This document shows, in pieces, positions 33,777-44,159 of a stretch of 64,000 nt of DNA. A program made the translations under genes and the position numbers. This DNA comes from Candidatus Thiodubiliella sp. (lineage in GTDB: Bacteria; Pseudomonadota; Gammaproteobacteria; PS1; Pseudothioglobaceae). Numbering within the stretch: the first letter of the stretch is position 1; each line of letters starts with the position of its first letter. The DNA is taken from the NCBI GenBank assembly GCA_029237605.1, contig JAQRGB010000001.1:256303-320302 (forward strand). The letters run 5' to 3'. The notes under the pieces are model-generated. The model searched no databases. It was not told the origin of the DNA and was given only the letters and a program-made list of their open reading frames with translations.

Positions 33777-36700
33777 TTAATTATTTAGTGATTGTATTGT
33801 TCTGACAGAAATTTTCTTATACGTCTTCAAACCATCAAGCATAGCAAACGCTGCCGCTACTGTTGTAGTGAACGATACTTTATGTATCAAAGCCTGACAA
33901 CGAATCGCAGCAGCATCTTCTGCACCTTGTAAATCTTCGGTTGAATTGATAATCAAATCAATTTCACCATTTTTAATCATATCAACAATGTGTGGTGAGC
34001 CTTCAGATACTTTATTAATCGTCTCACATTCTAGGCCTGCGTCAGTTAAAACTTCTTTATTACTACGTGTTGCAACTAAATTAAAACCTTGTTCTATCAA
34101 GCGCTTTCCTAACTCAACTAAATCATCACGGTCTAGTTTGCGCAAACTAACAAATACTTTGCCTTCTGTAGGTGCACGACTGCCTGCAGCAAGTTGCGCT
34201 TTATCAAAGGCAAAGGCAAAATCATCTCCTATACCCATTACTTCGCCTGTTGAGCGCATTTCAGGACCTAAAATTGGATCAACTCCCAAGAATTTATTGA
34301 ACGGAAATACTGCTTCTTTTACGCTGAAATGTTGTGGAATAATTTCTGTTGTAAAACCTAGTGCTTTTAATTTTTTTCCTGACATCACGCGTGCTGCAAT
34401 ATTTGCCAACGGCACGCCAATCGCCTTAGAAACAAATGGCACAGTGCGTGATGCGCGAGGATTAACTTCAATAATATATATATCACCATCTTGGTAGGCA
34501 AGTTGCGTATTCATTAAACCAACTACATTTAATTTTTTTGCCATAGCGATTACTTGCTCACGCATCTCATCCAACACATTATTCGGTAAAGAATATGGTG
34601 GCAATGAACAAGCTGAATCACCTGAATGAATACCTGCTTGTTCAATATGTTGCATAATACCACCAATCACCACATCATCGCCATCAGAAATAACATCAAT
34701 ATCCACTTCAATAGCATGATCAAGAAATGAATCTAGCAATACCGGTGAATCGTTTGAAACTTGCACTGCAGTATGCATATAATGTTCAAGATTATCCTTG
34801 TCATAAACAATTTCCATTGCACGCCCACCCAATACATAAGATGGGCGAACTACTAATGGAAAACCAATTGCATCAGCAATACTTTGTGCTTGTTCAAATG
34901 AACGAGCTGTGCCATTTAGCGGTTGTTTCAACCCTAATTCTTGTAGCATTTTTGAAAAGCGCTCACGATCTTCTGCTAAATCAATAGCATCAGGACTAGT
35001 GCCTATAATTTTTGCACCACTCTTTTCTAAAGCATCAGCTAATTTAAGTGGCGTTTGCCCACCATAATGCACAATGATGCCGTCTGGATTTTCCATATCA
35101 ACCACTGCCAACACATCTTCGAGCGTTAACGGCTCAAAATATAAGCGATCAGAGATATCATAATCAGTAGAAACTGTTTCAGGATTACAGTTCACCATAA
35201 TAGTTTCATAACCATCTGCACGCAACGCTAAAGATGCATGCACACAACAGTAGTCAAATTCAATACCCTGTCCAATACGATTTGGCCCACCACCCAATAT
35301 CATAATCTTTTTATTATTAGTAGGGTTAGCTTCACATTGTTGCTGGTAAGTAGAATATAAATATGCCGTTTGTGTATCAAACTCAGCTGCGCAACTATCA
35401 ACGCGCTTAAAAACAGGCTTTACATTAAGTGCTTTGCGACGCTCACGTACAGATGATTCACTACAATCACACAACTGTGCTAAACGTGCATCAGAGAAAC
35501 CCTTGCGTTTTAAATTAAATAATTCATCTACATCAATATCAATAATATTACTACCATTAACTTGCATTTCACTAGAAATAATGTCTTGTATTTGCGCCAA
35601 AAACCACGGATCCACTTTAGATAAGTCAAATACTTCGTCTAAGGTCATGCCTAATCTAAATGCGTCTGCCAAATAAAAAATACGTTCACCTCGTGCAGAG
35701 ATACATTCACTTCTAATCTTATTGCGTGCATCGTCAGCACTCAAATCAATAATTGGATCAAGTCCAACTTTATCTGTTTCTAGGCCACGTAAGGCTTTTT
35801 GCAAAGATTCTTGGAAAGTTGAACCAATTGCCATCACCTCTCCTACCGACTTCATTTGTGTAGTCAAACGGTCATCGGCTTTCGGAAATTTTTCAAAAGC
35901 AAATCGTGGAATTTTAGTCACCACATAGTCAATACTTGGTTCAAATGAAGCTGGCATTTTGCCACCAGTAATATCATTATCAAGTTCGTCTAAAGTGTAG
36001 CCTATTGCAAGTTTTGCGGCCACTTTTGCAATTGGAAATCCTGTTGCTTTTGATGCCAATGCCGACGAGCGTGATACACGCGGATTCATTTCAATAATAG
36101 TCAAACGACCATCTTTAGGATTAAGCGCAAATTGCACATTAGAGCCACCAGTATCCACGCCAATTTCACGTAATACTGCCAGTGAAGCATTACGCATCAC
36201 TTGGTACTCTTTATCAGTTAAAGTTTGTGCAGGTGCAACAGTAATTGAATCACCAGTATGGATGCCCATTGGGTCTAAATTTTCAATCGAACAAATAATA
36301 ATACAGTTATCATTAGTATCACGTACTACTTCCATTTCAAATTCTTTCCAACCCAAAATAGACTCTTCAACTAACAATTCATTCGTTGGTGATAAGTCCA
36401 AACCACGTTCACAAATCTCAACAAATTCTTGTTTATTATAAGCAATACCACCGCCAGATCCACCCATAGTAAAAGAAGGTCTAATAACTGTTGGAAAATC
36501 AACGGTTTTTTGTATAACAAATGCCTCTTCTATGTTATGTGCAACAGCTGCTTTAGGCATATCAAGGCCAATTTTAAGCATTGCCTCACGAAATAAGTCA
36601 CGGTCTTCTGCTTTATCAATGGCTTCTTTTTTGGCGCCAATCATCTCAACACCGTATTTTTCTAATACACCGTGACGCTCTAAATCTAGTGCACAATTCA

Positions 36701-36986
36701 GCGCTGTCTGTCCACCCATAGTTGGTAGTAATGCATCTGGTTTTTCAACTTCAATGATTTTTTTCACTGTACGCCATTCAATCGGCTCAATATAAGTGCT
36801 ATCAGCCATTTGCGGGTCAGTCATAATGGTGGCAGGATTAGAATTTACTAAAATAATACGGTATCCTTCTTCACGTAATGCACTACAAGCTTGTGCGCCT
36901 GAGTAATCAAACTCACACGCTTGCCCAATGACAATAGGCCCTGCGCCAATAATTAAAATACTCTTTATATCTTGTCTTTTAGGCAT
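33777..36986 (-). CDS. carB: Carbamoyl-phosphate synthase large subunit
   Basis: Makes carbamoyl phosphate for pyrimidines and arginine. The 1069-residue protein has two homologous ATP-grasp halves ([19 protein letters not shown] at the start, [20 protein letters not shown] near residue 555) and a C-terminal MGS-like allosteric domain. It is separated from carA by mlaA, unusual since carA-carB are normally adjacent. Ten bases separate it from mlaA, so all three are likely one operon. Confidence 0.97.
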   Translation of the reverse strand: MPKRQDIKSILIIGAGPIVIGQACEFDYSGAQACSALREEGYRIILVNSNPATIMTDPQMADSTYIEPIEWRTVKKIIEVEKPDALLPTMGGQTALNCALDLERHGVLEKYGVEMIGAKKEAIDKAEDRDLFREAMLKIGLDMPKAAVAHNIEEAFVIQKTVDFPTVIRPSFTMGGSGGGIAYNKQEFVEICERGLDLSPTNELLVEESILGWKEFEMEVVRDTNDNCIIICSIENLDPMGIHTGDSITVAPAQTLTDKEYQVMRNASLAVLREIGVDTGGSNVQFALNPKDGRLTIIEMNPRVSRSSALASKATGFPIAKVAAKLAIGYTLDELDNDITGGKMPASFEPSIDYVVTKIPRFAFEKFPKADDRLTTQMKSVGEVMAIGSTFQESLQKALRGLETDKVGLDPIIDLSADDARNKIRSECISARGERIFYLADAFRLGMTLDEVFDLSKVDPWFLAQIQDIISSEMQVNGSNIIDIDVDELFNLKRKGFSDARLAQLCDCSESSVRERRKALNVKPVFKRVDSCAAEFDTQTAYLYSTYQQQCEANPTNNKKIMILGGGPNRIGQGIEFDYCCVHASLALRADGYETIMVNCNPETVSTDYDISDRLYFEPLTLEDVLAVVDMENPDGIIVHYGGQTPLKLADALEKSGAKIIGTSPDAIDLAEDRERFSKMLQELGLKQPLNGTARSFEQAQSIADAIGFPLVVRPSYVLGGRAMEIVYDKDNLEHYMHTAVQVSNDSPVLLDSFLDHAIEVDIDVISDGDDVVIGGIMQHIEQAGIHSGDSACSLPPYSLPNNVLDEMREQVIAMAKKLNVVGLMNTQLAYQDGDIYIIEVNPRASRTVPFVSKAIGVPLANIAARVMSGKKLKALGFTTEIIPQHFSVKEAVFPFNKFLGVDPILGPEMRSTGEVMGIGDDFAFAFDKAQLAAGSRAPTEGKVFVSLRKLDRDDLVELGKRLIEQGFNLVATRSNKEVLTDAGLECETINKVSEGSPHIVDMIKNGEIDLIINSTEDLQGAEDAAAIRCQALIHKVSFTTTVAAAFAMLDGLKTYKKISVRTIQSLNN

Positions 36987-36996
36987 TATCTATTAT

Positions 36997-37683
36997 TTAA
37001 AATTCATCATCTTCAAGAAGATTGCCGTTATGTATATCATGTTTGCGCTTTTGTAAATAAGCAAAACGAGTGGAAATATAAGGGCTATCTGTATACTTAA
37101 GTAAATCAGTAATTGGCAATAATTTAACACGCATATCAACAGCTTGAGATACAATTATACTAACTTTTTGTGCAGTTTTTATATTTTTAGTTTGTTCTGT
37201 TTTTTGAATTCCGTCCACTATACTACCTATTGTATCGCGCAATGTTGAAGGCCCTAACACTGGCAATACCACATAATGACCTTCTGGCGTACCCCAAACT
37301 GCCATAGTCTGACCAAAATCTTCCTGTGTTTTTTCTAAGCCAATTTCACTTGCTATATCAAATAAACCAAATAATCCCACAGTAGAGTTAATCAAAATCC
37401 TACTCAACGTATTGCTACTATTAATTACTTCAAACTGCATTATTTCATTACCCAATGTAGCAATATCGCCAATATTAGAAAAAAAATCACTTACTCTATT
37501 TTGTGCTGACTGAGGTATATTCTTTTTATAGGATTTAGCAATCGGCTCAAGCAATACCTCGTCTAAGTCTTGATTGAATTCAAAAACTACTCTATTGTAT
37601 TTTTCAAATGGGTCAATATCTTCTTCCGCTATAACTATCATACTAAACATTAAACACAAAAAACTTATTAATAAATTTTTCAT
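36997..37683 (-). CDS. mlaA: MlaA/VacJ-family outer-membrane lipid transport protein
   Basis: MlaA removes misplaced phospholipids from the outer leaflet of the outer membrane. The 228-residue protein has the family core [53 protein letters not shown] and [19 protein letters not shown]. The N-terminal signal peptide ends in MIVIAEE without a lipobox Cys near the expected cleavage site, so it may not be lipidated like the E. coli protein. The start overlaps the carA stop by four bases, and carB follows ten bases after its stop. Confidence 0.9.
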   Translation of the reverse strand: MKNLLISFLCLMFSMIVIAEEDIDPFEKYNRVVFEFNQDLDEVLLEPIAKSYKKNIPQSAQNRVSDFFSNIGDIATLGNEIMQFEVINSSNTLSRILINSTVGLFGLFDIASEIGLEKTQEDFGQTMAVWGTPEGHYVVLPVLGPSTLRDTIGSIVDGIQKTEQTKNIKTAQKVSIIVSQAVDMRVKLLPITDLLKYTDSPYISTRFAYLQKRKHDIHNGNLLEDDEF

Positions 37684-38801
37684 TGGCTCATTTTATCTGT
37701 AAATGCATCAAACAAATAACCCACATCATGTGGCCCTGGTGATGCTTCCGGATGTCCTTGAAAGCCAAATGCTTTCTTACCAATCACTTTAACGCCTTGA
37801 ATGGTATTATCAAATAATGATTTGTGTGTTATTTCAAGATGGTTTGGTATATTGTTACGTGATACAGAAAAACCGTGATTTTGTGAGGTAATGATTACCC
37901 GTTTAGATATTAAATCTTGTACAGGGTGGTTGGCGCCATGATGCCCAACAACCATTTTTTCAGTTGTTGCGCCATTTGCTAATGACAACAATTGATGACC
38001 TAAACAAATACCAAACATTGGTATATTTTTTTCTAGCAAAGTTTTAATATTTTTAATTGCATAATCACATGGTTCTGGATCACCTGGGCCATTAGATAAA
38101 AATACACCATCTGGGTTCATTGCCAAAACATCTGCAACTGGTGTTTGAGCATTAACTATTGTTAAATAACAGCCACGATCAACTAATATTCTTAGAATAT
38201 TTTTCTTCACACCATAATCATAAACAACCACTTTGAACTTCATATTAAGTGAATTAAACTCACCACTTTCAAGTGAGTAAGAGCCCTTATTAAACGTGTA
38301 TTGCTTAGTAGTTGAGACCACCTTTGCTAGATCCATATTTTTAAGACCTGAAAATGCTTGCGCCTTAGCAATTGCTGCCGATTCATCAATATCCTCACCT
38401 GCAATAATACAACCTTTGAGTGCACCTTTTTCACGTAAATGGCGTGTTAGCGCACGAGTATCTATATCACTAATAGCAACAATATTATTAAACGACAAAT
38501 ATTCATCAAGTGGGGTTTCGCTGCGCCAGTTACTGTGTAGAAGCGGTAAATCACGAATGATTAGACCTGAGGCGTAAATTTCACTAGATTCATCATCAAT
38601 TAAATTGATGCCAGTATTGCCAATATGTGGATAAGTCAATGCTATAATTTGCCTAGCATAAGAAGGGTCAGTTAGAATTTCCTGATAACCAGTCATTGAG
38701 GTGTTAAACACCACCTCACCAACTGTATTGCCATTAACGCCAATCGATTTTCCTTTGAAAGTCTGACCATCTTCTAATGCTAATAAAGCAATTTGCGACA
38801 C
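37680..38801 (-). CDS. carA: Carbamoyl-phosphate synthase small subunit
   Basis: The glutaminase subunit. I chose a GTG start at 38801 (373 residues, [12 protein letters not shown]) because AGGAG lies seven bases upstream and homologues start there. An in-frame upstream start would add 13 residues that do not fit. The Class I glutamine amidotransferase Cys is in [16 protein letters not shown], with the His and Glu in [13 protein letters not shown]. First gene of carA-mlaA-carB. Confidence 0.95.
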   Translation of the reverse strand: MSQIALLALEDGQTFKGKSIGVNGNTVGEVVFNTSMTGYQEILTDPSYARQIIALTYPHIGNTGINLIDDESSEIYASGLIIRDLPLLHSNWRSETPLDEYLSFNNIVAISDIDTRALTRHLREKGALKGCIIAGEDIDESAAIAKAQAFSGLKNMDLAKVVSTTKQYTFNKGSYSLESGEFNSLNMKFKVVVYDYGVKKNILRILVDRGCYLTIVNAQTPVADVLAMNPDGVFLSNGPGDPEPCDYAIKNIKTLLEKNIPMFGICLGHQLLSLANGATTEKMVVGHHGANHPVQDLISKRVIITSQNHGFSVSRNNIPNHLEITHKSLFDNTIQGVKVIGKKAFGFQGHPEASPGPHDVGYLFDAFTDKMSQ

Positions 38802-38893
38802 CAAAATACTCCTAAATAAAAACTTGTAAAATTTTACCACAATAGATATGTAATCTAGTGCTCAAATTGATATAATAATCTTATTTAAAATAA

Positions 38894-39175
38894 ATGAAAA
38901 ATACTATGAATATTATGGTTGAAAATATTAAATGTGGCGGTTGCGTCAGTACAATTACCAAAAAACTTAACGCAAAATTTAACACCAATAGCGTTAAAAT
39001 CAATATTGAACAAGGCGTTGTCAATATTGATATTGAAGACAGTAAACGCAATGAAATAACTAAAGCTCTACTTAACTTAGGCTACCCTGAAACTAATTCT
39101 ATACATGGCTTTAGTTCAGCAAAAGCAAAAGCAAAGTCATTTATTTCTTGTGCTATTGGAAAGATGGATAAATGA
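38894..39175 (+). CDS. Heavy-metal-associated (HMA) domain protein
   Basis: A 93-residue protein. Residues 5-70 form one HMA fold with the metal-binding loop IKCGGCVSTITKKL (CxxC) and the typical beta-strand VVNIDIED. The tail (GFSSAKAKAKSFISCAIGKM) is basic with one more Cys. HMA proteins bind copper or other soft metals. Its stop overlaps the thiS start by four bases (ATGA), which is unexpected for a copper chaperone and hints at a sulfur-related role. Confidence 0.8.
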   Translation: MKNTMNIMVENIKCGGCVSTITKKLNAKFNTNSVKINIEQGVVNIDIEDSKRNEITKALLNLGYPETNSIHGFSSAKAKAKSFISCAIGKMDK

Positions 39176-39372
39176 TTTTACAAGTCAATGGATCATCATT
39201 AGAAGTTAATGAAAAATCAACAGTTATTGATTTAATCACAAAACTTAACTATCAAGACCAGCGAATTGCATTGGAAATAAACGGGGTAATTATTCCTAGA
39301 TCTAAGTATACTGAATTCGCCTTAAATAAAGATGATATTTGTGAGATTATTAAAGCTGTTGGTGGTGGTTAA
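39172..39372 (+). CDS. thiS: Sulfur carrier protein ThiS
   Basis: A 66-residue ubiquitin-like protein ending in the required Gly-Gly (KAVGGG), on which thiocarboxylate forms for thiazole synthesis. The fold is recognised by ILQVNGSSLEVNE and ALEINGVIIPRSKY. thiG and thiF are not adjacent. It overlaps the upstream HMA gene by four bases and the convergent PP-loop gene by four bases at its 3' end. Confidence 0.9.
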   Translation: MILQVNGSSLEVNEKSTVIDLITKLNYQDQRIALEINGVIIPRSKYTEFALNKDDICEIIKAVGGG

Positions 39373-40412
39373 ATCATCCACTCTTTTTTAATTTCATCGC
39401 TAGAAAATGGCTTGACACTTAATGTTTGTGTAATACCAGAGTCTAATTTCACTTTCACATCAACACTGTCTTGTTCTCTTCCTTGAGAGTAACGTGCTAA
39501 AATTTTAGCGGCAATGGTTAAATCTTGTTGATTAGGCTTGCCATCAATCAGTGATAATGGTCCATTGCAACTGATTGGATGTAGATTTGCATATTGGTTG
39601 CGATAACCTTCTAAAAATTTAACTTCTCCTTCTTCTCTAGCAATAATCATTTTAAAGCGAGGGCTTGGACGAATATGCCTGCCTATTTTAAGCATCATTA
39701 AATCATCTAATTGATATTCGCGATTACCACGTGATTGCCACATATCTACTAATTTATTAGAATATTGTTTATCAGTTAAAAAACAACAACCTCCTGCTGG
39801 AGTGGCATAATCTTCAAAGCCGTACCGCTTAGCTAAAGCCATTTGTGGCTTGCGCGAACGCCCAGAAAAATCTAATAATTTTGTTCTATCCACCCAGCCC
39901 TCAATCTCTGCTTTAGTTTCTGGAAGGTGTTTAGCACACAAAGGCCGTAATAACAAGTCATATGCACCAGATTCTGCCTGTATTATTGGCATGGTCTCTC
40001 TGCGCTGCGACATAGGGCGTTGTCCTACGACTTCGCCGGTAATAATAAAATCAAAACTGTGTTTGGCCATCCATTGTTTAGCTTTCTTTACCATAAAACC
40101 TTTGCAATCAAGGCAAGGATTCATATTTTTACCATAACCGTGCTTAGGATTAAGCAACACACTACGATACTCTTCAATTACATCTATAATATGCAATTTA
40201 ATACCCAATTGCTCTGCTACCCAAAGTGCATTATTGCGTTTTTGCTTATTATTTTTTTGCTTACGGATAGCATGTGTGTGCCCCTCAATGCAAAAACCAG
40301 TAAAAAAGTTAATGCCTTCCACATGTATATCTTGGTCAAGTAATAATTTGCTGCTTAAAAGTGAATCTAGCCCACCTGAAATTAATGATACTGCTTTGAT
40401 TTGTCTGTTCAT
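39369..40412 (-). CDS. PP-loop ATPase, MnmA/ThiI-like tRNA thiolation family
   Basis: A 347-residue protein starting at 40412 (AAGAG upstream). An alternative ATG at 40439 adds nine residues. The PP-loop SGGLDSLLSSKLL binds ATP. The Cys in NPCLDCKGFMVKKAKQWM and the AGGCCFLTDKQYS motif resemble tRNA 2-thiouridine enzymes and archaeal-type homologues often annotated as tRNA methyltransferases. Its position tail-to-tail with thiS suggests that a carrier-protein sulfur donor is possible, but this is inference. It is distinct from canonical MnmA in lacking that enzyme's usual length and C-terminal domain. Confidence 0.7.
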   Translation of the reverse strand: MNRQIKAVSLISGGLDSLLSSKLLLDQDIHVEGINFFTGFCIEGHTHAIRKQKNNKQKRNNALWVAEQLGIKLHIIDVIEEYRSVLLNPKHGYGKNMNPCLDCKGFMVKKAKQWMAKHSFDFIITGEVVGQRPMSQRRETMPIIQAESGAYDLLLRPLCAKHLPETKAEIEGWVDRTKLLDFSGRSRKPQMALAKRYGFEDYATPAGGCCFLTDKQYSNKLVDMWQSRGNREYQLDDLMMLKIGRHIRPSPRFKMIIAREEGEVKFLEGYRNQYANLHPISCNGPLSLIDGKPNQQDLTIAAKILARYSQGREQDSVDVKVKLDSGITQTLSVKPFSSDEIKKEWMI

Positions 40413-40444
40413 TTTAAGCTCTTTACTATAATTATTCATAATTG

Positions 40445-41331
40445 TTATAAATATCTCTTTATTCCACTAACTCTACACCAATCATCTTTTTTCACCACTT
40501 TCAAATCTGAAAAATACTCATTATAGTTATCTAATATTACCTCTAACTGTTTATGTAAAATACCAGATAAAACAAGTTGTCCGTCCGATTTAATAAGTGT
40601 AGAAAAATATACACATAAATTAACCAAAGGTTTTGCTAAAATATTAGCAATTAACAAATCCATCTTTATTAATTGCTCTTGTTCGTCATTATGTAAGACG
40701 GTAATTTGAGATGCCACTTTGTTATTTTTAATATTACTACATGTGGAAATGATAGTCTGCTGGTCATTATCCACGCAAAAAACTTGATTAGCCCCTAACT
40801 TAACAGCGGCAATAGCCAAGATACCCGTACCTAAGCCATAATCAATTACACTTTGCCCTATGGGGGTCGGTTCTCAGCCAAATATTGTAAACATAGATCC
40901 GTGGTTTGGTGTGTTCCAGTTCCAAATGCCAACTCTGGATCCAAATCAATCGCCACAGCGTCATTTGGTAATTGGCTACTATCTTCCCACGATGGACAAA
41001 TCCAAATACATTTGCCAAATTGCATTATATGGAAATCTTTTTTACACTCATCTTCCCAAACCCTATTTTTTAATAAGACAAAAGCAGCCTTATTAATATT
41101 ACAAATTTGCCACAAAATGTCTTTGATATAATTTTGCTCAACGTCAACATTAAATAGTGCGGTAACTATTACATTATTCCATAACGATGTTTTGCTAACT
41201 TCTGGCTCAAAGATTCCATCATCAAATGTATCGCTAAAGGTAACTGCAACACTATCCAAACCAATTAAAACTTCACTGACAGAATCAGCCTGTTGTTTTG
41301 AGATATTAAGTATAAGTTGCATCCAATCCAT
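40445..41331 (-). pseudogene. prmA: Ribosomal protein L11 methyltransferase, frameshifted
   Basis: Two frames together encode a full PrmA. The first part (MDWMQLILNISKQQ at 41331 to FGTGTHQTTDLCLQYLAENRPP) is the N-terminal domain and SAM-site entrance. The second (GQSVIDYGLGTGILAIAAVK to YL at 40445) is the methyltransferase core and DLLIANILAKPL. The break is at a run of five C at about 40860-40866. One extra C would restore ENRPPIGQSVIDYG. PrmA is dispensable in E. coli, so loss is tolerable, but a sequencing error in the homopolymer is equally possible. The motif Cys in IDYGCGTG is a Leu here. Confidence 0.8.
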
Positions 41332-41422
41332 AGTTACTAAATTATACCTTTGCAAAAACCAAGTAAATAACTTAGGTAATCAGTTATAATGCAATTTATT
41401 CTTACTATTAAAAAATACAATA

Positions 41423-41713
41423 ATGGCTTTAGAAAGAACTGGAAATGGATATTTGGTTAACCCAAATATCTGGAGTGAAGAGGTTATGTTTGAAATGGCA
41501 AAAGAAGACGGCATAGAATTAACCAAAAGCATGGTTGATCAAATTACGACAGCCAGAGAATATTTTGCTGAAAACTCATCGGTCCCACCAATTAGGACTT
41601 TTGCTAAAATTATGCACATTGACAAAAAAGAATTGTTTAAAGAATGGCTAACTGGACCAATGAAACCCATCACTAAGTACGGTGGCATGCCACAGCCAAC
41701 TGGCTGTGTTTAA
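41423..41713 (+). CDS. tusE: DsrC/TusE-family sulfur-trafficking protein
   Basis: A 96-residue protein of the DsrC family. Its C-terminal arm ends PQPTGCV with the penultimate conserved Cys. The second Cys of true DsrC, eleven residues earlier, is a Thr here (PITKYGG), so it is TusE-like and should not form the DsrC trisulfide. Core motifs NPNIWSEEVMFEMAKEDGIEL and NSSVPPIRTFAK fit. In sulfur oxidisers several such paralogues occur beside DsrC itself. It stands alone, divergent from prmA. Confidence 0.85.
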   Translation: MALERTGNGYLVNPNIWSEEVMFEMAKEDGIELTKSMVDQITTAREYFAENSSVPPIRTFAKIMHIDKKELFKEWLTGPMKPITKYGGMPQPTGCV

Positions 41714-42104
41714 TAATTCAATTAAACTTATTAATGTAAATTAAATTTTAACTAATCAAATCTAGTGAAGCTTTATAGTTAAGTGTCTAAATCAGATAAA
41801 ACAATGATACTAGAATAGATACAATCATTTAAAAAAGAATTGTGGTGTACTTAGCTAAACAACGAAAACCTAAACATAGACTTGTTCACGTCAAATAATA
41901 TATTTAGAGAGTTATATTTACTTTTATAACTACAAAAGAATTTATTCGTAAATTGGATATTTTTAACACTACTAAAAAACTAAATTAGCAGAAATGGCCT
42001 AAAATACGTCCAAATAAAACAAATCACTGCAACTCAAGTCAATAAAGTTTCGCAACCATTTTATTGCATTATATAGTTTGTATATTATTTAAAAAAATAT
42101 TTAT
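41714..42104. other. Intergenic, no gene seen
   Basis: About 390 AT-rich bases between the tusE-like gene and mobA. I found no recognisable protein, tRNA or terminator hairpin. The mobA promoter must lie near its end. Confidence 0.5.
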
Positions 42105-42686
42105 ATGAAAAACATAACTAAAAGTGATATTACTGCTGTAATCCTTTCAGGTGGTCAAGCCACACGTATGAATCATCAAGATAAAGGCTTAATTTTTTTT
42201 AAAAACAGACCGTTGATTAGCTATGTATCCAGCGCTATTCAAAAAGAAGTATGTTGTATATTAGTAAGCGCCAACCGCAATTTAAACACATATCAAGAAT
42301 TTGGTGAGGTTATTACAGACAACTTACCTGGATTTCAAGGTCCACTTGCTGGCGTTTTTTCAGCCCTGGGTAAAGTTAAAACAAAGTATTTATTAATTGT
42401 ACCATGCGACGCTCCATTTATTAATAGTTGTCTGATAACTAGATTATTAAAGCACATGCAACAATCAAACGCAGATATTTGCGTAGCAACTGATGGGCAA
42501 ATAATACACCCGACTTTTGCATTAATTAATACTGATTTAAAAGATAATCTAAGCGATTTTTTGGCAAAAAATAATCGTAAAATGGGTTTATGGTTTAGAA
42601 ATAATCACACGCATGAGGTTAATTTCTCAGATTGTACAAATATGTTTGTTAACTTAAATTCTCCTGAAGATTTTGATGCTATTTAA
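42105..42686 (+). CDS. mobA: Molybdenum cofactor guanylyltransferase
   Basis: Attaches GMP to molybdopterin to make the MGD cofactor of nitrate reductases and relatives. The nucleotidyltransferase motif AVILSGGQATRMNHQDKGL and the LIVPCDAPFI Asp motif are present in the 193-residue protein. It ends tail-to-tail with moaE, overlapping by eight bases. The pair supports molybdoenzymes such as a nitrate reductase elsewhere in the genome. Confidence 0.92.
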   Translation: MKNITKSDITAVILSGGQATRMNHQDKGLIFFKNRPLISYVSSAIQKEVCCILVSANRNLNTYQEFGEVITDNLPGFQGPLAGVFSALGKVKTKYLLIVPCDAPFINSCLITRLLKHMQQSNADICVATDGQIIHPTFALINTDLKDNLSDFLAKNNRKMGLWFRNNHTHEVNFSDCTNMFVNLNSPEDFDAI

Positions 42687-43119
42687 TTTTATCTTGATCG
42701 CTACTCTTGGCTTTAACCCACTTACCGCCATTTTTGCTATATTCTTTTTTCCAAAGAGGCGCTTGTGTTTTTAGATAATCCATAATAAACTCACAAGTAT
42801 CAAAGGCATCTTTACGGTGTTTACTGGTAGCAATAACCAATACAATTTGGTCATTAACAGTTAAATCTCCAACCCTATGAATAATGGTTATATTGCCTAT
42901 AGACCAATAATTTCTGGCCTTAGCAACAATAGATTGCAATACTCTTTCAGTCATTCCAGAATAATGCTCAAGTGTCATTTTTTGAAGTATAGAATCTTCT
43001 AAATCACGCACTAAACCAACAAAAGATACTACTGCGCCAATATTGTCATCACTAGATCGAGCTAAAGCAACCTCAGTTGATAAACTAAAGTCCTCTTCTT
43101 GAATGACAATTTTATTCAT
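42679..43119 (-). CDS. moaE: Molybdopterin synthase catalytic subunit
   Basis: Converts precursor Z to molybdopterin together with MoaD. The 146-residue protein has VSFVGLVRD, LEHYSGMTERVLQS, NITIIHRVGDL and HRKDAFDTCEFIMDYLKTQAPLWKKE, with the substrate-binding Lys and Arg in the last block. MoaD is not adjacent. Confidence 0.93.
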   Translation of the reverse strand: MNKIVIQEEDFSLSTEVALARSSDDNIGAVVSFVGLVRDLEDSILQKMTLEHYSGMTERVLQSIVAKARNYWSIGNITIIHRVGDLTVNDQIVLVIATSKHRKDAFDTCEFIMDYLKTQAPLWKKEYSKNGGKWVKAKSSDQDKIK

Positions 43120-43153
43120 ATCTTTTATTATATTGTCGTATAATTACTATTCT

Positions 43154-43756
43154 TTAGTTCTTTTTACAATTAGTGTCTATTAATTCAAAAGCATTAATTA
43201 CACTTTCTGCCATGTCAACAATACGCTTATTTTTATCCATTGCCATCTTGCGTAATGACTGATAAGCCTCATCTTCACTAATGTTCTTGTGTTGCATTAA
43301 TAAACCTTTAGCTTTCTCAACTGCTTTACGCTCTGAAAGTTGACTACGTGTTACATCTAGTTCATCTTTAAGCGCCTGAAACTCTCTAAATCGTGCCATT
43401 GCCACATCAATAATAGGCTGCACGCGATTCTCTTCTAGTCCATCAACAATGTAAGCGTTTACACCTGATTTGATAGCTGAACTTGTCATTTCAGAATTTG
43501 ACTCTTCAGTAAACATAACAATTGGCTTTGGTTTAGTTTTATTTATATCAGTTAAATTTGCAAACACTTCCTCGTCAGGGATATCCGCATTCACAATCAC
43601 CACATCTGCATGGGTCATTTCGTTACTATTTTGTAAATTAGCACTGTTATCCATACGACAAATAACTTCGTGCCCCTTGTCTTGTAAGGCACGACGTAAC
43701 ATCGCAGAACGACCAGTGTTTTTATCAACAAGGATAATTTTAAGCGCTATATTCAT
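43154..43756 (-). CDS. NasT-like response regulator with ANTAR RNA-binding domain
   Basis: A 200-residue two-domain protein. The N-terminal receiver-like domain (residues 1-120) has an Asp in VVIVNADIPD and a Thr in MFTEES, but the acidic pocket is reduced (VDKNTGR) and the usual Lys is absent (NAYIVDG), as in NasT. The C-terminal ANTAR domain (residues about 135-195: LSERKAVEKAKGLLMQ, then SEDEAYQSLRKMAMD) binds paired hexaloop hairpins and prevents termination. No NasS-type sensor is adjacent. The matching RNA hairpins before glnK and nirB in this window make it the likely regulator of both operons. Confidence 0.9.
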   Translation of the reverse strand: MNIALKIILVDKNTGRSAMLRRALQDKGHEVICRMDNSANLQNSNEMTHADVVIVNADIPDEEVFANLTDINKTKPKPIVMFTEESNSEMTSSAIKSGVNAYIVDGLEENRVQPIIDVAMARFREFQALKDELDVTRSQLSERKAVEKAKGLLMQHKNISEDEAYQSLRKMAMDKNKRIVDMAESVINAFELIDTNCKKN

Positions 43757-43758
43757 AA

Positions 43759-44049
43759 TTAATATATGTTTTTATTTCTAATTCCGTCAATAATTACTTT
43801 ACCATTCCAATCAATCTCATCAAAGAAACTTATTGCCCATTTGACTAAGCCTTCATGACCAAGGTCTTCTAATTTACTTTTGCCAACTTTTGGCAAAGAT
43901 TTTCTGTCAAATACCATCTGATTTTCAAGGCAATATTTTTTTAACGCATCACTAAAAGAGAACTTTTGATATTGCGCATGCTTGGCAATTTCATTTATTA
44001 ATGTAGATTTTACACTTCCAATTTTTCCTGCTACACAAATCTTCTTCAC
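43759..44049 (-). pseudogene. Truncated P-loop (deoxy)nucleotide kinase-like gene
   Basis: 96 residues: a P-loop with an altered Gly (AGKIGSVKSTLINEIA, where GSGKST is standard), FSFSDALKKYC, RKSLPKVGKSKLEDLG and VIIDGIRNKNIY, then a stop. The order matches adenylate-kinase-like AAA_33/dNMP kinases that continue for another 80-100 residues. The truncation and P-loop substitution suggest a dead remnant. Confidence 0.6.
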
Positions 44050-44159
44050 AACATTATTATAATACTTGAAATAATAGAGAATATGTCTTTTTCGACCTTT
44101 ATTATAATACTGCTATTAGCCGAATATTTTAATCATATAAGTTCCTAAATTAATAAATC

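Noticed and set aside
33946..34497. Long plus-strand frame inside carB
   Set aside because: It is antisense to conserved carB sequence, with no start signal or recognisable domain.
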